From assembly GCA_013289875.1 (NCBI GenBank), contig JABCZC010000011.1, positions 23,609 to 87,608 on the forward strand: a DNA stretch of 64,000 bases. The letters run 5' to 3'. Source of the DNA: Acidobacteriota bacterium (GTDB lineage Bacteria > Acidobacteriota > Terriglobia > Terriglobales > Acidobacteriaceae). Below the pieces are notes generated by a model. That model was not told where the DNA came from and ran no database searches. It was given only the letters and a program-made list of their open reading frames with translations. Of this stretch, positions 52,540 to 60,921 are shown one piece after another; the first letter of the stretch is position 1; every line of letters starts with the position of its first letter. The position numbers were made by a program, and so were the translations under genes.

Positions 52540-53403
52540 GTGACGATTACTCTTGGCGAAAACCGTTACGGTAAATCTCGCGTGCGGCTGATGAAGGTCA
52601 GGCGCGACGGCACGCAGCACGAGGTCTTCGAGTGGAACGTGGAAGTATGGCTCACCGGGGATTTCGATAGCTGCTTCGAAGACGGCGACAACAGCCGAAT
52701 TCTGCCGACGGATACGATGAAGAACACGTCATACTCACTGGCGCGCTCGTCTTCTGCGACGTCGATGGAGGAATTTGGCGTCGAGCTGGTTTCCCATTTC
52801 CTCGAGACCAATCCTTATGCGACTACGGCGGGCGCGCACATTCGCGGGACAGCGTGGAAGCATATCGAGGCGGCCGGCGAGCAGTTTCCGACAGCCTTCA
52901 CGCATGCAAGCGATAAATTCGATACTGCTACAGTTACAATTTCGCGCGCTGGTATAACCGTATCGTCAGGCTTTGAGAATCTGTGGCTCTTGAAGACGGC
53001 GAAGTCGGCATTCGCCGGATACATCAAGGATCGTTTGACCACGCTTAAGGAGACACACGACCGGCTTTTTGGAACGCTGGCCTCGGTGAAGTGGCGTTAT
53101 GGGGCGACGGGTCCGCTTGACTTCAATATATTGCGGCAACGAGTGGAAACAGCGCTGGTCAAGACCTTCGCCGGACACGACAGTCTCTCAGTCCAGCAGA
53201 CCCTATATGCGATGGCCAGGGCTGCGCTCGAAGATGTGGGAGAGGTTTCTGAAATTCATCTACAGATGCCAAACAAGCATTGCAACCTGGTCGACCTCTC
53301 GTCCTTCGGGCAGGACAATCCGAACGAGATTTTCGTGCCTACGGACGAGCCTCATGGGTCGATCGAAGCACGCGTCTCGAGAACCGACGCGGGGGTTGAG
53401 TGA
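52540..53403 (+). CDS. pucL: Urate oxidase (cofactor-independent uricase)
   Basis: A 287-residue uricase turning urate into 5-hydroxyisourate with O2. The two T-fold halves are visible: NRYGKSRVRLMKV with the catalytic Lys and ILPTDTMKNTSYSLA with the catalytic Thr in the first; MPNKHCNLVDLSSFGQDNPN and FVPTDEPHGSIEA in the second. The GTG start follows the HIU hydrolase stop. In contrast with fused Bacillus PucL, the decarboxylase is a separate gene here. Confidence 0.94.
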   Translation: MTITLGENRYGKSRVRLMKVRRDGTQHEVFEWNVEVWLTGDFDSCFEDGDNSRILPTDTMKNTSYSLARSSSATSMEEFGVELVSHFLETNPYATTAGAHIRGTAWKHIEAAGEQFPTAFTHASDKFDTATVTISRAGITVSSGFENLWLLKTAKSAFAGYIKDRLTTLKETHDRLFGTLASVKWRYGATGPLDFNILRQRVETALVKTFAGHDSLSVQQTLYAMARAALEDVGEVSEIHLQMPNKHCNLVDLSSFGQDNPNEIFVPTDEPHGSIEARVSRTDAGVE

Positions 53404-54722
53404 CGGCTATGCCGGCTGGGCGTTCCGAAAAGACCGGCACGGATTTCGACGCGTTGGCGGCCTCTGCGCTCGCTCGCTGCGATGTGCTGGCGCGGTGTAC
53501 CGAGCGGGAGGGCGAGATCACGCGTACCTTTCTTTCGCCTGCGATGGAGGAGTGTCACGACCACATTCGCGGCTGGATGGAAGATGCCGGGATGACAATC
53601 GGCGTTGATCGTGCCGGCAATCTCCGCGGCTACTATGCCGATCTTGAGTTGAACGAAGATGCGCCACGACTGATTGTCGCTTCGCATCTCGACACTGTGC
53701 CCCGCGCAGGCTGCTACGACGGCATCCTTGGCGTTATGCTGGGCCTTGCGATGGTTGAAGCGCTCGATGGGCGGCGACTGAACTTTGGTGTCGAAGTCGT
53801 CGGCTTCTCTGATGAAGAGGGCGTGCGCTATGGCCTGCCTTTCATCGGCAGCCGCGCGTTTATCGGCAAACTGCTGCCGCCGCATCTGGCCCGCCGGGAT
53901 GCGGACGGGGTGGCGATGTTTGCTGCGCTGGACGGTTATGCTTCAGCGCATCCGGATGTCGTTTCCGCAGCGCATCATCCGCAGAGTCGTGGATATCTCG
54001 AGTTTCATATCGAACAAGGGCCGGTACTCGAACACGCCGGGCTGGCCCTTGGCGTGGTGGAGACAATTGCCGGACAAAGCCGCGCCATGCTTAAGTTTCG
54101 CGGCCGGGCCGGACATGCGGGGACGACTCCCATGTTTTTGCGGCGCGATGCGCTGGCAGCAGCAGCCGAGTGGCTGGTTGCGGTGGAGTCGGCTGCGGCC
54201 GCAATGCCCGGCATGGTTGCGACCACCGGACAAATTTCATGCGAGACAGGCGCGGCCAACGTCATTCCCGGTCTGGTTTGTTGCAGCCTGGACGTACGGC
54301 ATGCCTCCGACGAAATGCGCCATGCGGCGGTGCAGGAGTTCCTGGCCACGGCGCGGTCGATCGCGGAGCGGCGACAGATCGAAGTAGAGCATGCCATCGA
54401 GTACGACCAGCCTGCGGTCGGACTCGACGCAGGCCTGATTGCGCTCGCGGATAAAGCAGTATTGGGCGCTGGGGTATCTCCCCGACACATGACCAGTGGC
54501 GCCGGTCACGACGCGATGATTGTAGCCGCGCGGATTCCGGCGGCGATGATCTTCTTGCGCAATCCGGGTGGGATCAGCCATCATCCCGATGAGGCGGTGC
54601 TGGTGGAAGATGTTGCCTCGGCGCTACGGGCCGGTTTGCATTTTCTCCACTACTTCCCTGATTATCTCCAGAATCATTTGCAGCGGCTAACGGAAAGCGA
54701 GCCAGACTCTTGCACAACCTAG
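53400..54722 (+). CDS. allC: Allantoate amidohydrolase
   Basis: A 440-residue M20-type metal hydrolase converting allantoate to ureidoglycine, CO2 and ammonia. Metal ligands and motifs: VASHLDTVPRAGCYDGILGV, GFSDEEGVRYGLPF, LEFHIEQGPVLEHAG, GRAGHAGTTPM and the C-terminal TSGAGHDAM. The GTG at 53400 overlaps the uricase stop (GTGA); an ATG three codons on is possible. Together with allE and the second M20 gene it completes allantoate use. Confidence 0.9.
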   Translation: MTAMPAGRSEKTGTDFDALAASALARCDVLARCTEREGEITRTFLSPAMEECHDHIRGWMEDAGMTIGVDRAGNLRGYYADLELNEDAPRLIVASHLDTVPRAGCYDGILGVMLGLAMVEALDGRRLNFGVEVVGFSDEEGVRYGLPFIGSRAFIGKLLPPHLARRDADGVAMFAALDGYASAHPDVVSAAHHPQSRGYLEFHIEQGPVLEHAGLALGVVETIAGQSRAMLKFRGRAGHAGTTPMFLRRDALAAAAEWLVAVESAAAAMPGMVATTGQISCETGAANVIPGLVCCSLDVRHASDEMRHAAVQEFLATARSIAERRQIEVEHAIEYDQPAVGLDAGLIALADKAVLGAGVSPRHMTSGAGHDAMIVAARIPAAMIFLRNPGGISHHPDEAVLVEDVASALRAGLHFLHYFPDYLQNHLQRLTESEPDSCTT

Positions 54723-55444
54723 GCCATACGCGGAGCGTTCGGCGAGCGAATCATTCGCTGCATACGCCTGATACCTTCATTCGCACACAGTTTCCGGGCA
54801 TGGCGAAGGCTTCGGCCATCGTACACGCGTCGCCCGCAGTGGGCGCGGCCTTCACGCAATACACCGCTGAGATGGAAGCAGGCGGAACGCTGGCGGTATG
54901 TGCTTATCAGCGGTTCGTTTACGTGCTTGAGGGCAGGATCGAGATCGAACTGGGTGCAAACTATCACGCTCTCGAGAAGGATGACTATGCGTATTTGCCG
55001 CAGGGAGCTGACCATCGCGTGATCGCGGGCGAGCCTGCACGGCTGGCGGTGATCGAAAAGGCCTATATGGCAGCGGATGGCGTCTCGGCTAACGAGCCGC
55101 TCGTGGGCAGCGAAGCAAAGATTGCCGGACTGCCCTTGATGGGCGACTCGGATCTGATGGTGCGTGGGCTGCTTCCCGATACCATGGCTTTCGACTTCGC
55201 GGTCAACACCATGACCTATCAGCCTGGGGCAGCGTTAAGTATGGTCGAGGTTCACGTGATGGAACATGGGCTGCTGATGCTTGAGGGCGGAGGGATTTAC
55301 CGGCTGGATGAGGAGTGGTATCCGGTGACGGCAGGGGACTTTATCTGGATGGGGCCGTATTGCCCGCAGTGGTTTGGGGCGCTGGGCAAGACGCCGGCGA
55401 AATACCTCATCTACAAAGACTGGAATCGGCATCCGCTGGGTTGA
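54710..55444 (+). CDS. allE: (S)-ureidoglycine aminohydrolase
   Basis: A 244-residue bicupin releasing ammonia from ureidoglycine to give (S)-ureidoglycolate. The C-terminal cupin has the manganese ligands in the order known for the plant enzyme: Glu, His and His in MVEVHVMEHGLLML, then Gln in MGPYCPQWFG. The N-terminal cupin includes VYVLEGRIEIELG. Translation begins at TTG 54710 within the end of allC (13-base overlap); a later ATG (54800) would lose conserved N-terminal residues. Confidence 0.88.
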   Translation: MHNLGHTRSVRRANHSLHTPDTFIRTQFPGMAKASAIVHASPAVGAAFTQYTAEMEAGGTLAVCAYQRFVYVLEGRIEIELGANYHALEKDDYAYLPQGADHRVIAGEPARLAVIEKAYMAADGVSANEPLVGSEAKIAGLPLMGDSDLMVRGLLPDTMAFDFAVNTMTYQPGAALSMVEVHVMEHGLLMLEGGGIYRLDEEWYPVTAGDFIWMGPYCPQWFGALGKTPAKYLIYKDWNRHPLG

Positions 55445-56700
55445 ACGAGATGATCTTCGAAGTTGATCAGAAGCGGCTGGACGGGGAGATCGAGACGCTG
55501 GCAGCGTTTTCGGACGCGGAAGCGCCGGCGGTCACGCGGGTTGTTTTCAGCAAGCAGGACGCGAAGGCTCGCGCGTGGCTGAAAGAGCGTTGCCGCGAGG
55601 CTGGTCTGGCGATCCGGGAAGATGCGGTAGGCAATACGTTTGCCCGCTGGGCAGGCACCCGGGCTGAACTTCCAGCCGTCGGGACAGGATCGCATGTGGA
55701 CGCCATTCCCCATGCGGGCAAATATGACGGAGTGGTCGGTGTGCTGGGCGGTTTCGAAGCGATTCGCACCCTGCAGCGGAGCGGCTTTCAGCCAGAGCGA
55801 TCCATCGAGCTGGTCATCTTTACCTCGGAGGAGCCGACGCGCTTTGGCATCGGCTGTCTTGGCAGCCGCCTGATGTCGGGCACGCTCTCGCCCTCTGAAG
55901 CGGCCGGGCTGCGCGATGCTGAAGGCGATACGCTGGAGGCGGTCCGGCGGGGCGCGGGATTTTCGGGATCGCTGGATGAGGTTCGTCTGCCCGGCGACTA
56001 CTATTCGGCGTGGGTCGAGCTGCATATTGAGCAGGGTCCGATTCTGGAACGCGAAGGCGTTTCGCTCGGGCTGGTGACCAGCATCGCCGCGCCGGCGAGT
56101 TTTCGCATCACCATTGAAGGAGAGGGAGGGCATGCGGGCGGCAGGCTGATGCCGGGACGCCGCGATGCCCTTTGCGCCGCTGCGGAGATCATCCTCGCCG
56201 TGGAGCGCTTTGCGCTGGGCACGGGCGCGATCGACACCGTGGCCACGGTCGGCATCTGCCAGGTGCATCCGGGAGCGGTAAATTCCATCCCCAGCCGCGT
56301 GCAGCTTGCCGTTGACTTGCGGGACACCGACGCGGCGCGGCGCGACACGGTGCTCCGCGAGATCGAGGTGGCGTGCGGCGAGGTTGGCGAGCGGCGCGGA
56401 GTCAAGATTGATTGGCAAATGATCAATGCCGACGCTCCGGCGCAGTCGTCGCCGGAGATTCTTGCCGCGTTGACGGCGGCTTGCGAGGCGGAGGGGATCG
56501 GGTTTAAGAGGATGGTGAGCCGGGCGTACCACGACTCGTCGTTCATGGCTCAGATCGCGCCGATTGCCATGCTGTTTATCCCCTGCCGGGGCGGCGTAAG
56601 CCACCGGCCCGATGAGTATTCGTCGCCGGAGGAGATTTCCCGCGGGGTGCGGGTGCTGGCGCGGACGCTTGCCAGCCTGTCGGCCGGCGGGAAGAGTTGA
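55441..56700 (+). CDS. Ureidoglycolate amidohydrolase (M20 family)
   Basis: A 419-residue M20 hydrolase, paralogous to allC. It carries TGSHVDAIPHAGKYDGVVGV, the FTSEEPTRFGIGCLGSRLM signature of plant ureidoglycolate amidohydrolase, LHIEQGPILEREGVS, GGHAGGRLMPGRRDA and SRAYHDSSFMAQ. The reaction gives glyoxylate, two ammonia and CO2. TTG at 55441 overlaps the allE stop (TTGA); ATG 55450 is an alternative start. The remaining uncertainty is whether it is UAH or an N-carbamoyl-amino-acid hydrolase; context and the SEEPTRFGI motif favour UAH. Confidence 0.82.
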   Translation: MNEMIFEVDQKRLDGEIETLAAFSDAEAPAVTRVVFSKQDAKARAWLKERCREAGLAIREDAVGNTFARWAGTRAELPAVGTGSHVDAIPHAGKYDGVVGVLGGFEAIRTLQRSGFQPERSIELVIFTSEEPTRFGIGCLGSRLMSGTLSPSEAAGLRDAEGDTLEAVRRGAGFSGSLDEVRLPGDYYSAWVELHIEQGPILEREGVSLGLVTSIAAPASFRITIEGEGGHAGGRLMPGRRDALCAAAEIILAVERFALGTGAIDTVATVGICQVHPGAVNSIPSRVQLAVDLRDTDAARRDTVLREIEVACGEVGERRGVKIDWQMINADAPAQSSPEILAALTAACEAEGIGFKRMVSRAYHDSSFMAQIAPIAMLFIPCRGGVSHRPDEYSSPEEISRGVRVLARTLASLSAGGKS

Positions 56701-56756
56701 CCTGTCTGGCACCGAGTCCTTACCTTAAGGAAAGACCCACGCAAACGAGGCCCATT

Positions 56757-57323
56757 ATGTTGATCACCGTACTCGATCTCGAGCGGGAGCCAATCCAGTT
56801 TCAGGTTGCCATTGAACCGGGCGTCATCGATTATGGGTCCGAGGCTACACAGAAGGGTCCTTTGGCCGTAGAGGGCCGGGCCGACCTGATCGAGGAAACC
56901 CACATTGGGGAAACGCGAGGATCGCGCCGGGTGGTGCAGGATATTCGCCTGCGGGGCACCTATAAAGGCGAGTTCGAAGCGCCTTGCGCACGCTGCCTGG
57001 AGCCGGTGGAACTCATCGTGGAAGGGCAGTTTGACCTGATTTTTCGGCCTTTAGGGGTAGACGGAGGAGCACCGGAGCGCGCAATCAGCACGTCGGAGAC
57101 CGAAATCGGTTATTATCAAGATGGCGGTCTTGCGCTGGAAGACGTACTGCGGGAACAGGTGCTTTTGTCCCTTCCTGCCCGTACGCTTTGCCGCGAGGAT
57201 TGCAAGGGACTTTGCCCGCGCTGCGGCCAAGATCTGAACTCCGAATCCTGCACCTGCGTTACGGCTCCGGTCGATCCGCGGTGGTCGGCGTTGTCAGATT
57301 TAGCCAGCCGGATCAAAACGTAA
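56757..57323 (+). CDS. YceD/DUF177 protein
   Basis: A 188-residue member of the YceD family, which usually precedes rpmF and acts in 23S rRNA processing or maturation. The family core is present: RGTYKGEFEAPCARCLEPVE with a CxxC, and the C-terminal LCREDCKGLCPRCGQDLNSE with further Cys pairs. The ATG at 56757 follows GAGG; upstream in-frame codons are not conserved. It lies 80 bases before rpmF, then plsX, a classic gene order. Confidence 0.88.
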   Translation: MLITVLDLEREPIQFQVAIEPGVIDYGSEATQKGPLAVEGRADLIEETHIGETRGSRRVVQDIRLRGTYKGEFEAPCARCLEPVELIVEGQFDLIFRPLGVDGGAPERAISTSETEIGYYQDGGLALEDVLREQVLLSLPARTLCREDCKGLCPRCGQDLNSESCTCVTAPVDPRWSALSDLASRIKT

Positions 57324-57403
57324 TTATGACGGTCCACCCGGCGGGGCGTGCAGCGATGCCTGAGCAGATCGGGTGCGGACCGGAGCAAGGAAAGGAATCA
57401 GAA

Positions 57404-57589
57404 ATGCCTAACCCAAAGCGGCGCCATTCCAAGGCCCGCACCTCCAAGCGCCGCGCGCACGATGCGCTGGTTTCTGTTGGTCTCTCCGAATGTCCTAACT
57501 GCCATGAACGCAAGCTTCCACATCGCGCCTGCCCCAAGTGTGGCAACTATAAAGGCCGTGACGTACTCGAAGTCAAGGAAGCCAGTTAG
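57404..57589 (+). CDS. rpmF: 50S ribosomal protein bL32
   Basis: A 61-residue ribosomal protein, MPNPKRRHSKARTSKRRAHD then CPNCHERKLPHRACPKCGNY. It is the zinc-binding (C+) form with two CxxC pairs. AAGGAAAGGA stands before the ATG. It lies ten bases before plsX, as in many bacteria. Confidence 0.97.
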   Translation: MPNPKRRHSKARTSKRRAHDALVSVGLSECPNCHERKLPHRACPKCGNYKGRDVLEVKEAS

Positions 57590-57598
57590 ACTCAATCA

Positions 57599-58642
57599 AT
57601 GCTGATTGACATCGCTCTCGATGCCATGGGCTCGGACAAGTCTCCGGAGCCGGAACTGCGTGGAGCGATTCTCGCCTGCCGCCAGCTTCCTGTACGGGTG
57701 CACCTGGTAGGACCCGAAAATGATCTCCGCAGGGGTCTTTCCTACGCGCTCGACGGGGAACGTCTGCCTATCCAGATCGTCCACGCCAGCGAGCATATCG
57801 GCATGGATGAGAAGGCCGCGAACGCCGTGCGCTCCAAGCGCGACAGCTCCATGCGCGTGGGCCTGAAGCTGGTCCGCGAGAAGAAGGTTGCGGGGTTCGT
57901 GACTGCGGGCAATACCGGCGCCGCCATGGCCACGGCGAAGATGGTTCTTGGCGCTCTGCCTGGAGTCGACCGGCCGGCGCTGGCGATCGTTGTGCCGACG
58001 CTGTCGGGGTCGCCTTCGATCCTGCTTGATGTAGGCGCCAACGTGGATTGCAAGCCGCACAACCTGGAGCAGTTTGCCGTCATGGGCGAGCTGTATGCGC
58101 GGAGCGTTCTGAAGATTCCGCGGCCAAGAGTGGGTGTGCTTTCCGTCGGGGAGGAAGAGGGCAAGGGAAACGACCTGACCCGCGAAACCTACGCGCTGCT
58201 GAAGCAGCTTCCGATCAACTTCATCGGCAACGTCGAGGGCCGGGACATCTACAACGGCAACTGCGACGTGATCGTCTGCGACGGCTTCGTTGGCAATGTC
58301 GCTCTCAAGACCTCCGAGGGACTTACGCGGCTGGTGCGCGAGATGCTCAAGGCTTCGTTGACTACGACGGTTACGGCACAGGTGGGCGCATTGTTATCCC
58401 GGAAAGCTTTCAATGCCTTCAAGAAGCGGGTGGATCCGTCGGAATATGGCGGGGCTCCGCTGCTGGGCGTGCGCGGTGTGTGTATTATCGGGCACGGGTC
58501 GTCGAACGATCGGGCGATCATGAACGGCATCCGCGTGACGGCGGAGTTCGTGCAGGCGGGCATTAACGACCGCATCGAGCGCGAATTTTCCCAGAGGCCG
58601 CAGTTGCTCGGCGCGAACGGTCTTGGATTGCCGCTGCAGTAA
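57599..58642 (+). CDS. plsX: Phosphate acyltransferase PlsX
   Basis: A 347-residue enzyme making acyl-phosphate from acyl-ACP in phospholipid synthesis. [20 protein letters not shown] opens the protein, with [53 protein letters not shown] and [16 protein letters not shown]. The start ATG at 57599 is ten bases after rpmF. It converges with the GNAT gene. Confidence 0.96.
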   Translation: MLIDIALDAMGSDKSPEPELRGAILACRQLPVRVHLVGPENDLRRGLSYALDGERLPIQIVHASEHIGMDEKAANAVRSKRDSSMRVGLKLVREKKVAGFVTAGNTGAAMATAKMVLGALPGVDRPALAIVVPTLSGSPSILLDVGANVDCKPHNLEQFAVMGELYARSVLKIPRPRVGVLSVGEEEGKGNDLTRETYALLKQLPINFIGNVEGRDIYNGNCDVIVCDGFVGNVALKTSEGLTRLVREMLKASLTTTVTAQVGALLSRKAFNAFKKRVDPSEYGGAPLLGVRGVCIIGHGSSNDRAIMNGIRVTAEFVQAGINDRIEREFSQRPQLLGANGLGLPLQ

Positions 58643-58719
58643 ACCCCTTCCTGCTTTCAACTTCACAACTGATTCATTTTGTTAGGGTTGCCATTTGCCG
58701 CATTTTCGGTGGGGGGTCC

Positions 58720-59229
58720 CTAAAGTGCGCGATACATGACATAGGCTTCGACTAACCCTACTTTGGGGTGACGAAAAGCCTGGGGAATGCGCCCGATGAC
58801 TTCAAAGCCCATCAATTGCCAGAGGCGTATTGCCCGCTCGTTGGTGCTGACAACGACGTTGAACTGCATGGCCAGAAAACCGCGAGTGCGCGCCTGGTGC
58901 AAGGAGTGCCGGCACATGGCTCTGGCGACACCGCGGCCAGTCGCCCAAGGTGCGGTCATGTATCCGCAATTGGCGATATGCGATCCAGCGCCGCCCTGGT
59001 TTGGACGCAGATAATACGACCCCACGGTTTCGCCATCCTGGACAGCAACAAAGACTTCGTGACCGGGCGAAAACCAATAACCGAGGGCGTCGTCTGTCGA
59101 GAAATCGCGAGGCAGTGTGTAGGTTTCGCCCGCGCGGATGGCGGGTTCAATGACTCGCCAAATGGCAGCGGAGTCGCCGACGGTGGCAGCTCGGATGAGA
59201 ATGACGGGGTCATCTTTCTGAAGATTCAT
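58720..59229 (-). CDS. GNAT-family N-acetyltransferase
   Basis: A 169-residue acetyltransferase. The acetyl-CoA loop is GYMTAPWATGRGVARAMCRH (usual pattern V.P..RG.G.G); substrate-side strands include VAVQDGETVGSYYLRPNQ and LAMQFNVVVSTNERAIRLWQ, followed by LMGFEVIGRIPQAF. The substrate is not predictable. It stands alone, convergent with plsX and divergent from the glycoamylase-like gene. Confidence 0.9.
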   Translation of the reverse strand: MNLQKDDPVILIRAATVGDSAAIWRVIEPAIRAGETYTLPRDFSTDDALGYWFSPGHEVFVAVQDGETVGSYYLRPNQGGAGSHIANCGYMTAPWATGRGVARAMCRHSLHQARTRGFLAMQFNVVVSTNERAIRLWQLMGFEVIGRIPQAFRHPKVGLVEAYVMYRAL

Positions 59230-59364
59230 TGAGTGGAACTCCGGAGTGTCGAGGCCGGCTCAGGTTACTTGTGTCAGCTGATGGCATTGTCGTTATTTCG
59301 TTACACTACGAGAGTAGAGTGTCGCTGTTGCTGCTTGCTGCATCTCTTTAGAATTGATTGCGCT

Positions 59365-60795
59365 TTGGTTCGTTCAAAGATAACTCGACGACAACTGCTG
59401 AGAACAGCAGGTGCTTCGGGCATGCTCGCATTGAGCGCGCCGGCGGTTTCCGTTGCCGAGGGTTTTCAGAATCAGCCGCAGGCTCCCAAGGTAAAGCCCG
59501 GGCAGGAGCCGCAGCCAGAAGCGCAGACAGCGCAGAAGTATCCCCAGCAACTAGGCGCGTTCATCAATCGCCCGCTGACGCAGGTCTCGAAGGCCGCCGA
59601 TGCGCTGCTCGACGACCTGGAGGGCCGGGCCTGCGACTTTTTCTACAACGAAGCGAGTCCGAAGACAGGGCTGGTGCGGGATCGCGCTTCGGCGGTGGGG
59701 CGCTCATTCAGCCGCGTAGCCAGCATTGCAGCGACGGGATTCGGGCTGAGCGCGCTATGCATCGCCGCGAAGCGCAATTACCTGCGGCCGGGCGAATGCG
59801 AAGCGAGGGTGGAAAAGACGCTGGCCTTTCTGCTGGAAGAGTGTCCCCACGAGCACGGGTTTCTGTATCACTTCATCGACATTGAAAGCGGGCAACGGAT
59901 GTTCGGCAGCGAACTCTCGTCGATCGATACTGCGTTGCTGCTCTGCGGGGTGCTATTGTGCCGGCAATACTTTGTGGGCAATACGCGGATCGAAGCGCTG
60001 GCCACCACATTTTATCGGCGGATCGACTGGCAGTGGATGCTGAACGGGGGTATGACCCTCGCTATGGGATGGCTTCCCGACCAGGGATTTCTCAAATACA
60101 GGTGGGATATTTATTCCGAGCTGATGACCATGTATCTGATGGCCATCGGGTCGCCGACGCACCCCGTGTCCGTGGAGACCTGGAATGCGCTGCAGCGTCC
60201 GGTGGTGCAGTTCGGCGGTATCGACTACATCAGCGGAGTCGCGCCGCTGTTCATTCATCAGTATGGGCATGCATGGTGCGACTTTCGTGATATACGGGAC
60301 CTGCACGCGAATTACTTTACGAATTCGATTGCCGCGACGAGGACCCATCAGCTGTGGTGCCTGACGCTGGGGCAGAAATTTTCCTGGATCGATCAGGATA
60401 TGTGGGGGATTACAGCCTCGGATTCAAGGGCCGGATATCGTGTGTGGGGCGGACCTCCGGCGATGGGACCCCTGGATGGGACGCTCGTGCCTTGTGCAGC
60501 GGCGGGCTCTCTGCCGTTTCTGCCTGCTGAGTGCTCACACGTGCTGTTGAGTATGCGCGAAAAGATGGGCGACAAGATCTGGACCCGTTATGGATTCGTG
60601 GACGCGTTCAATCCCAAGACGAACTGGTTCGCGCAAGATATTCTCGGGATCAACCAGGGCATCAGCGTCCTGATGGCGGAGAATCTACGCAGTGGCTTTG
60701 CCTGGCAGTACTTCATGAAGAATCGAGAGATCGTGCATGCGATGAACGAAGTCCAGTTCCACCCCGATCCGGATGCCAATACGCAGGTGCTTTGA
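59365..60795 (+). CDS. Tat-exported glycoamylase-like protein (PF10091 type)
   Basis: A 476-residue alpha-toroid protein like the domain also found in GH144 beta-1,2-glucanases. A twin-arginine signal (TRRQLLRTAGASGMLALSAP) begins a few residues after the chosen TTG at 59365; an ATG at 59281 is in frame but would place the motif 37 residues in. A Pro/Gln-rich linker follows. The core has DRASAVGRSFSRVASIAATG, GSELSSIDTALLLCGVLLC, GWLPDQGFLKYRWDIYSELM and TASDSRAGYRVWGGPPAM. It is 127 bases before a GH15-type gene, hinting at shared glucan use. Confidence 0.8.
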   Translation: MVRSKITRRQLLRTAGASGMLALSAPAVSVAEGFQNQPQAPKVKPGQEPQPEAQTAQKYPQQLGAFINRPLTQVSKAADALLDDLEGRACDFFYNEASPKTGLVRDRASAVGRSFSRVASIAATGFGLSALCIAAKRNYLRPGECEARVEKTLAFLLEECPHEHGFLYHFIDIESGQRMFGSELSSIDTALLLCGVLLCRQYFVGNTRIEALATTFYRRIDWQWMLNGGMTLAMGWLPDQGFLKYRWDIYSELMTMYLMAIGSPTHPVSVETWNALQRPVVQFGGIDYISGVAPLFIHQYGHAWCDFRDIRDLHANYFTNSIAATRTHQLWCLTLGQKFSWIDQDMWGITASDSRAGYRVWGGPPAMGPLDGTLVPCAAAGSLPFLPAECSHVLLSMREKMGDKIWTRYGFVDAFNPKTNWFAQDILGINQGISVLMAENLRSGFAWQYFMKNREIVHAMNEVQFHPDPDANTQVL

Positions 60796-60921
60796 GCGGG
60801 CAAATCGGGATGGCGTTGAGATAAATGCGACTGGTTCTTGGAGGATTCATCCAAGTACGGTAGAGTTCTCAACCTAGGAAGTTGTTTTGTTTGCCCTCTG
60901 TAATCCGTATGGAGTTTGTTG

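Noticed and set aside
55411..56712. Long minus-strand open frame (433 codons)
   Set aside because: Antisense to the ureidoglycolate amidohydrolase gene, which has full catalytic motifs; the antisense frame has none.
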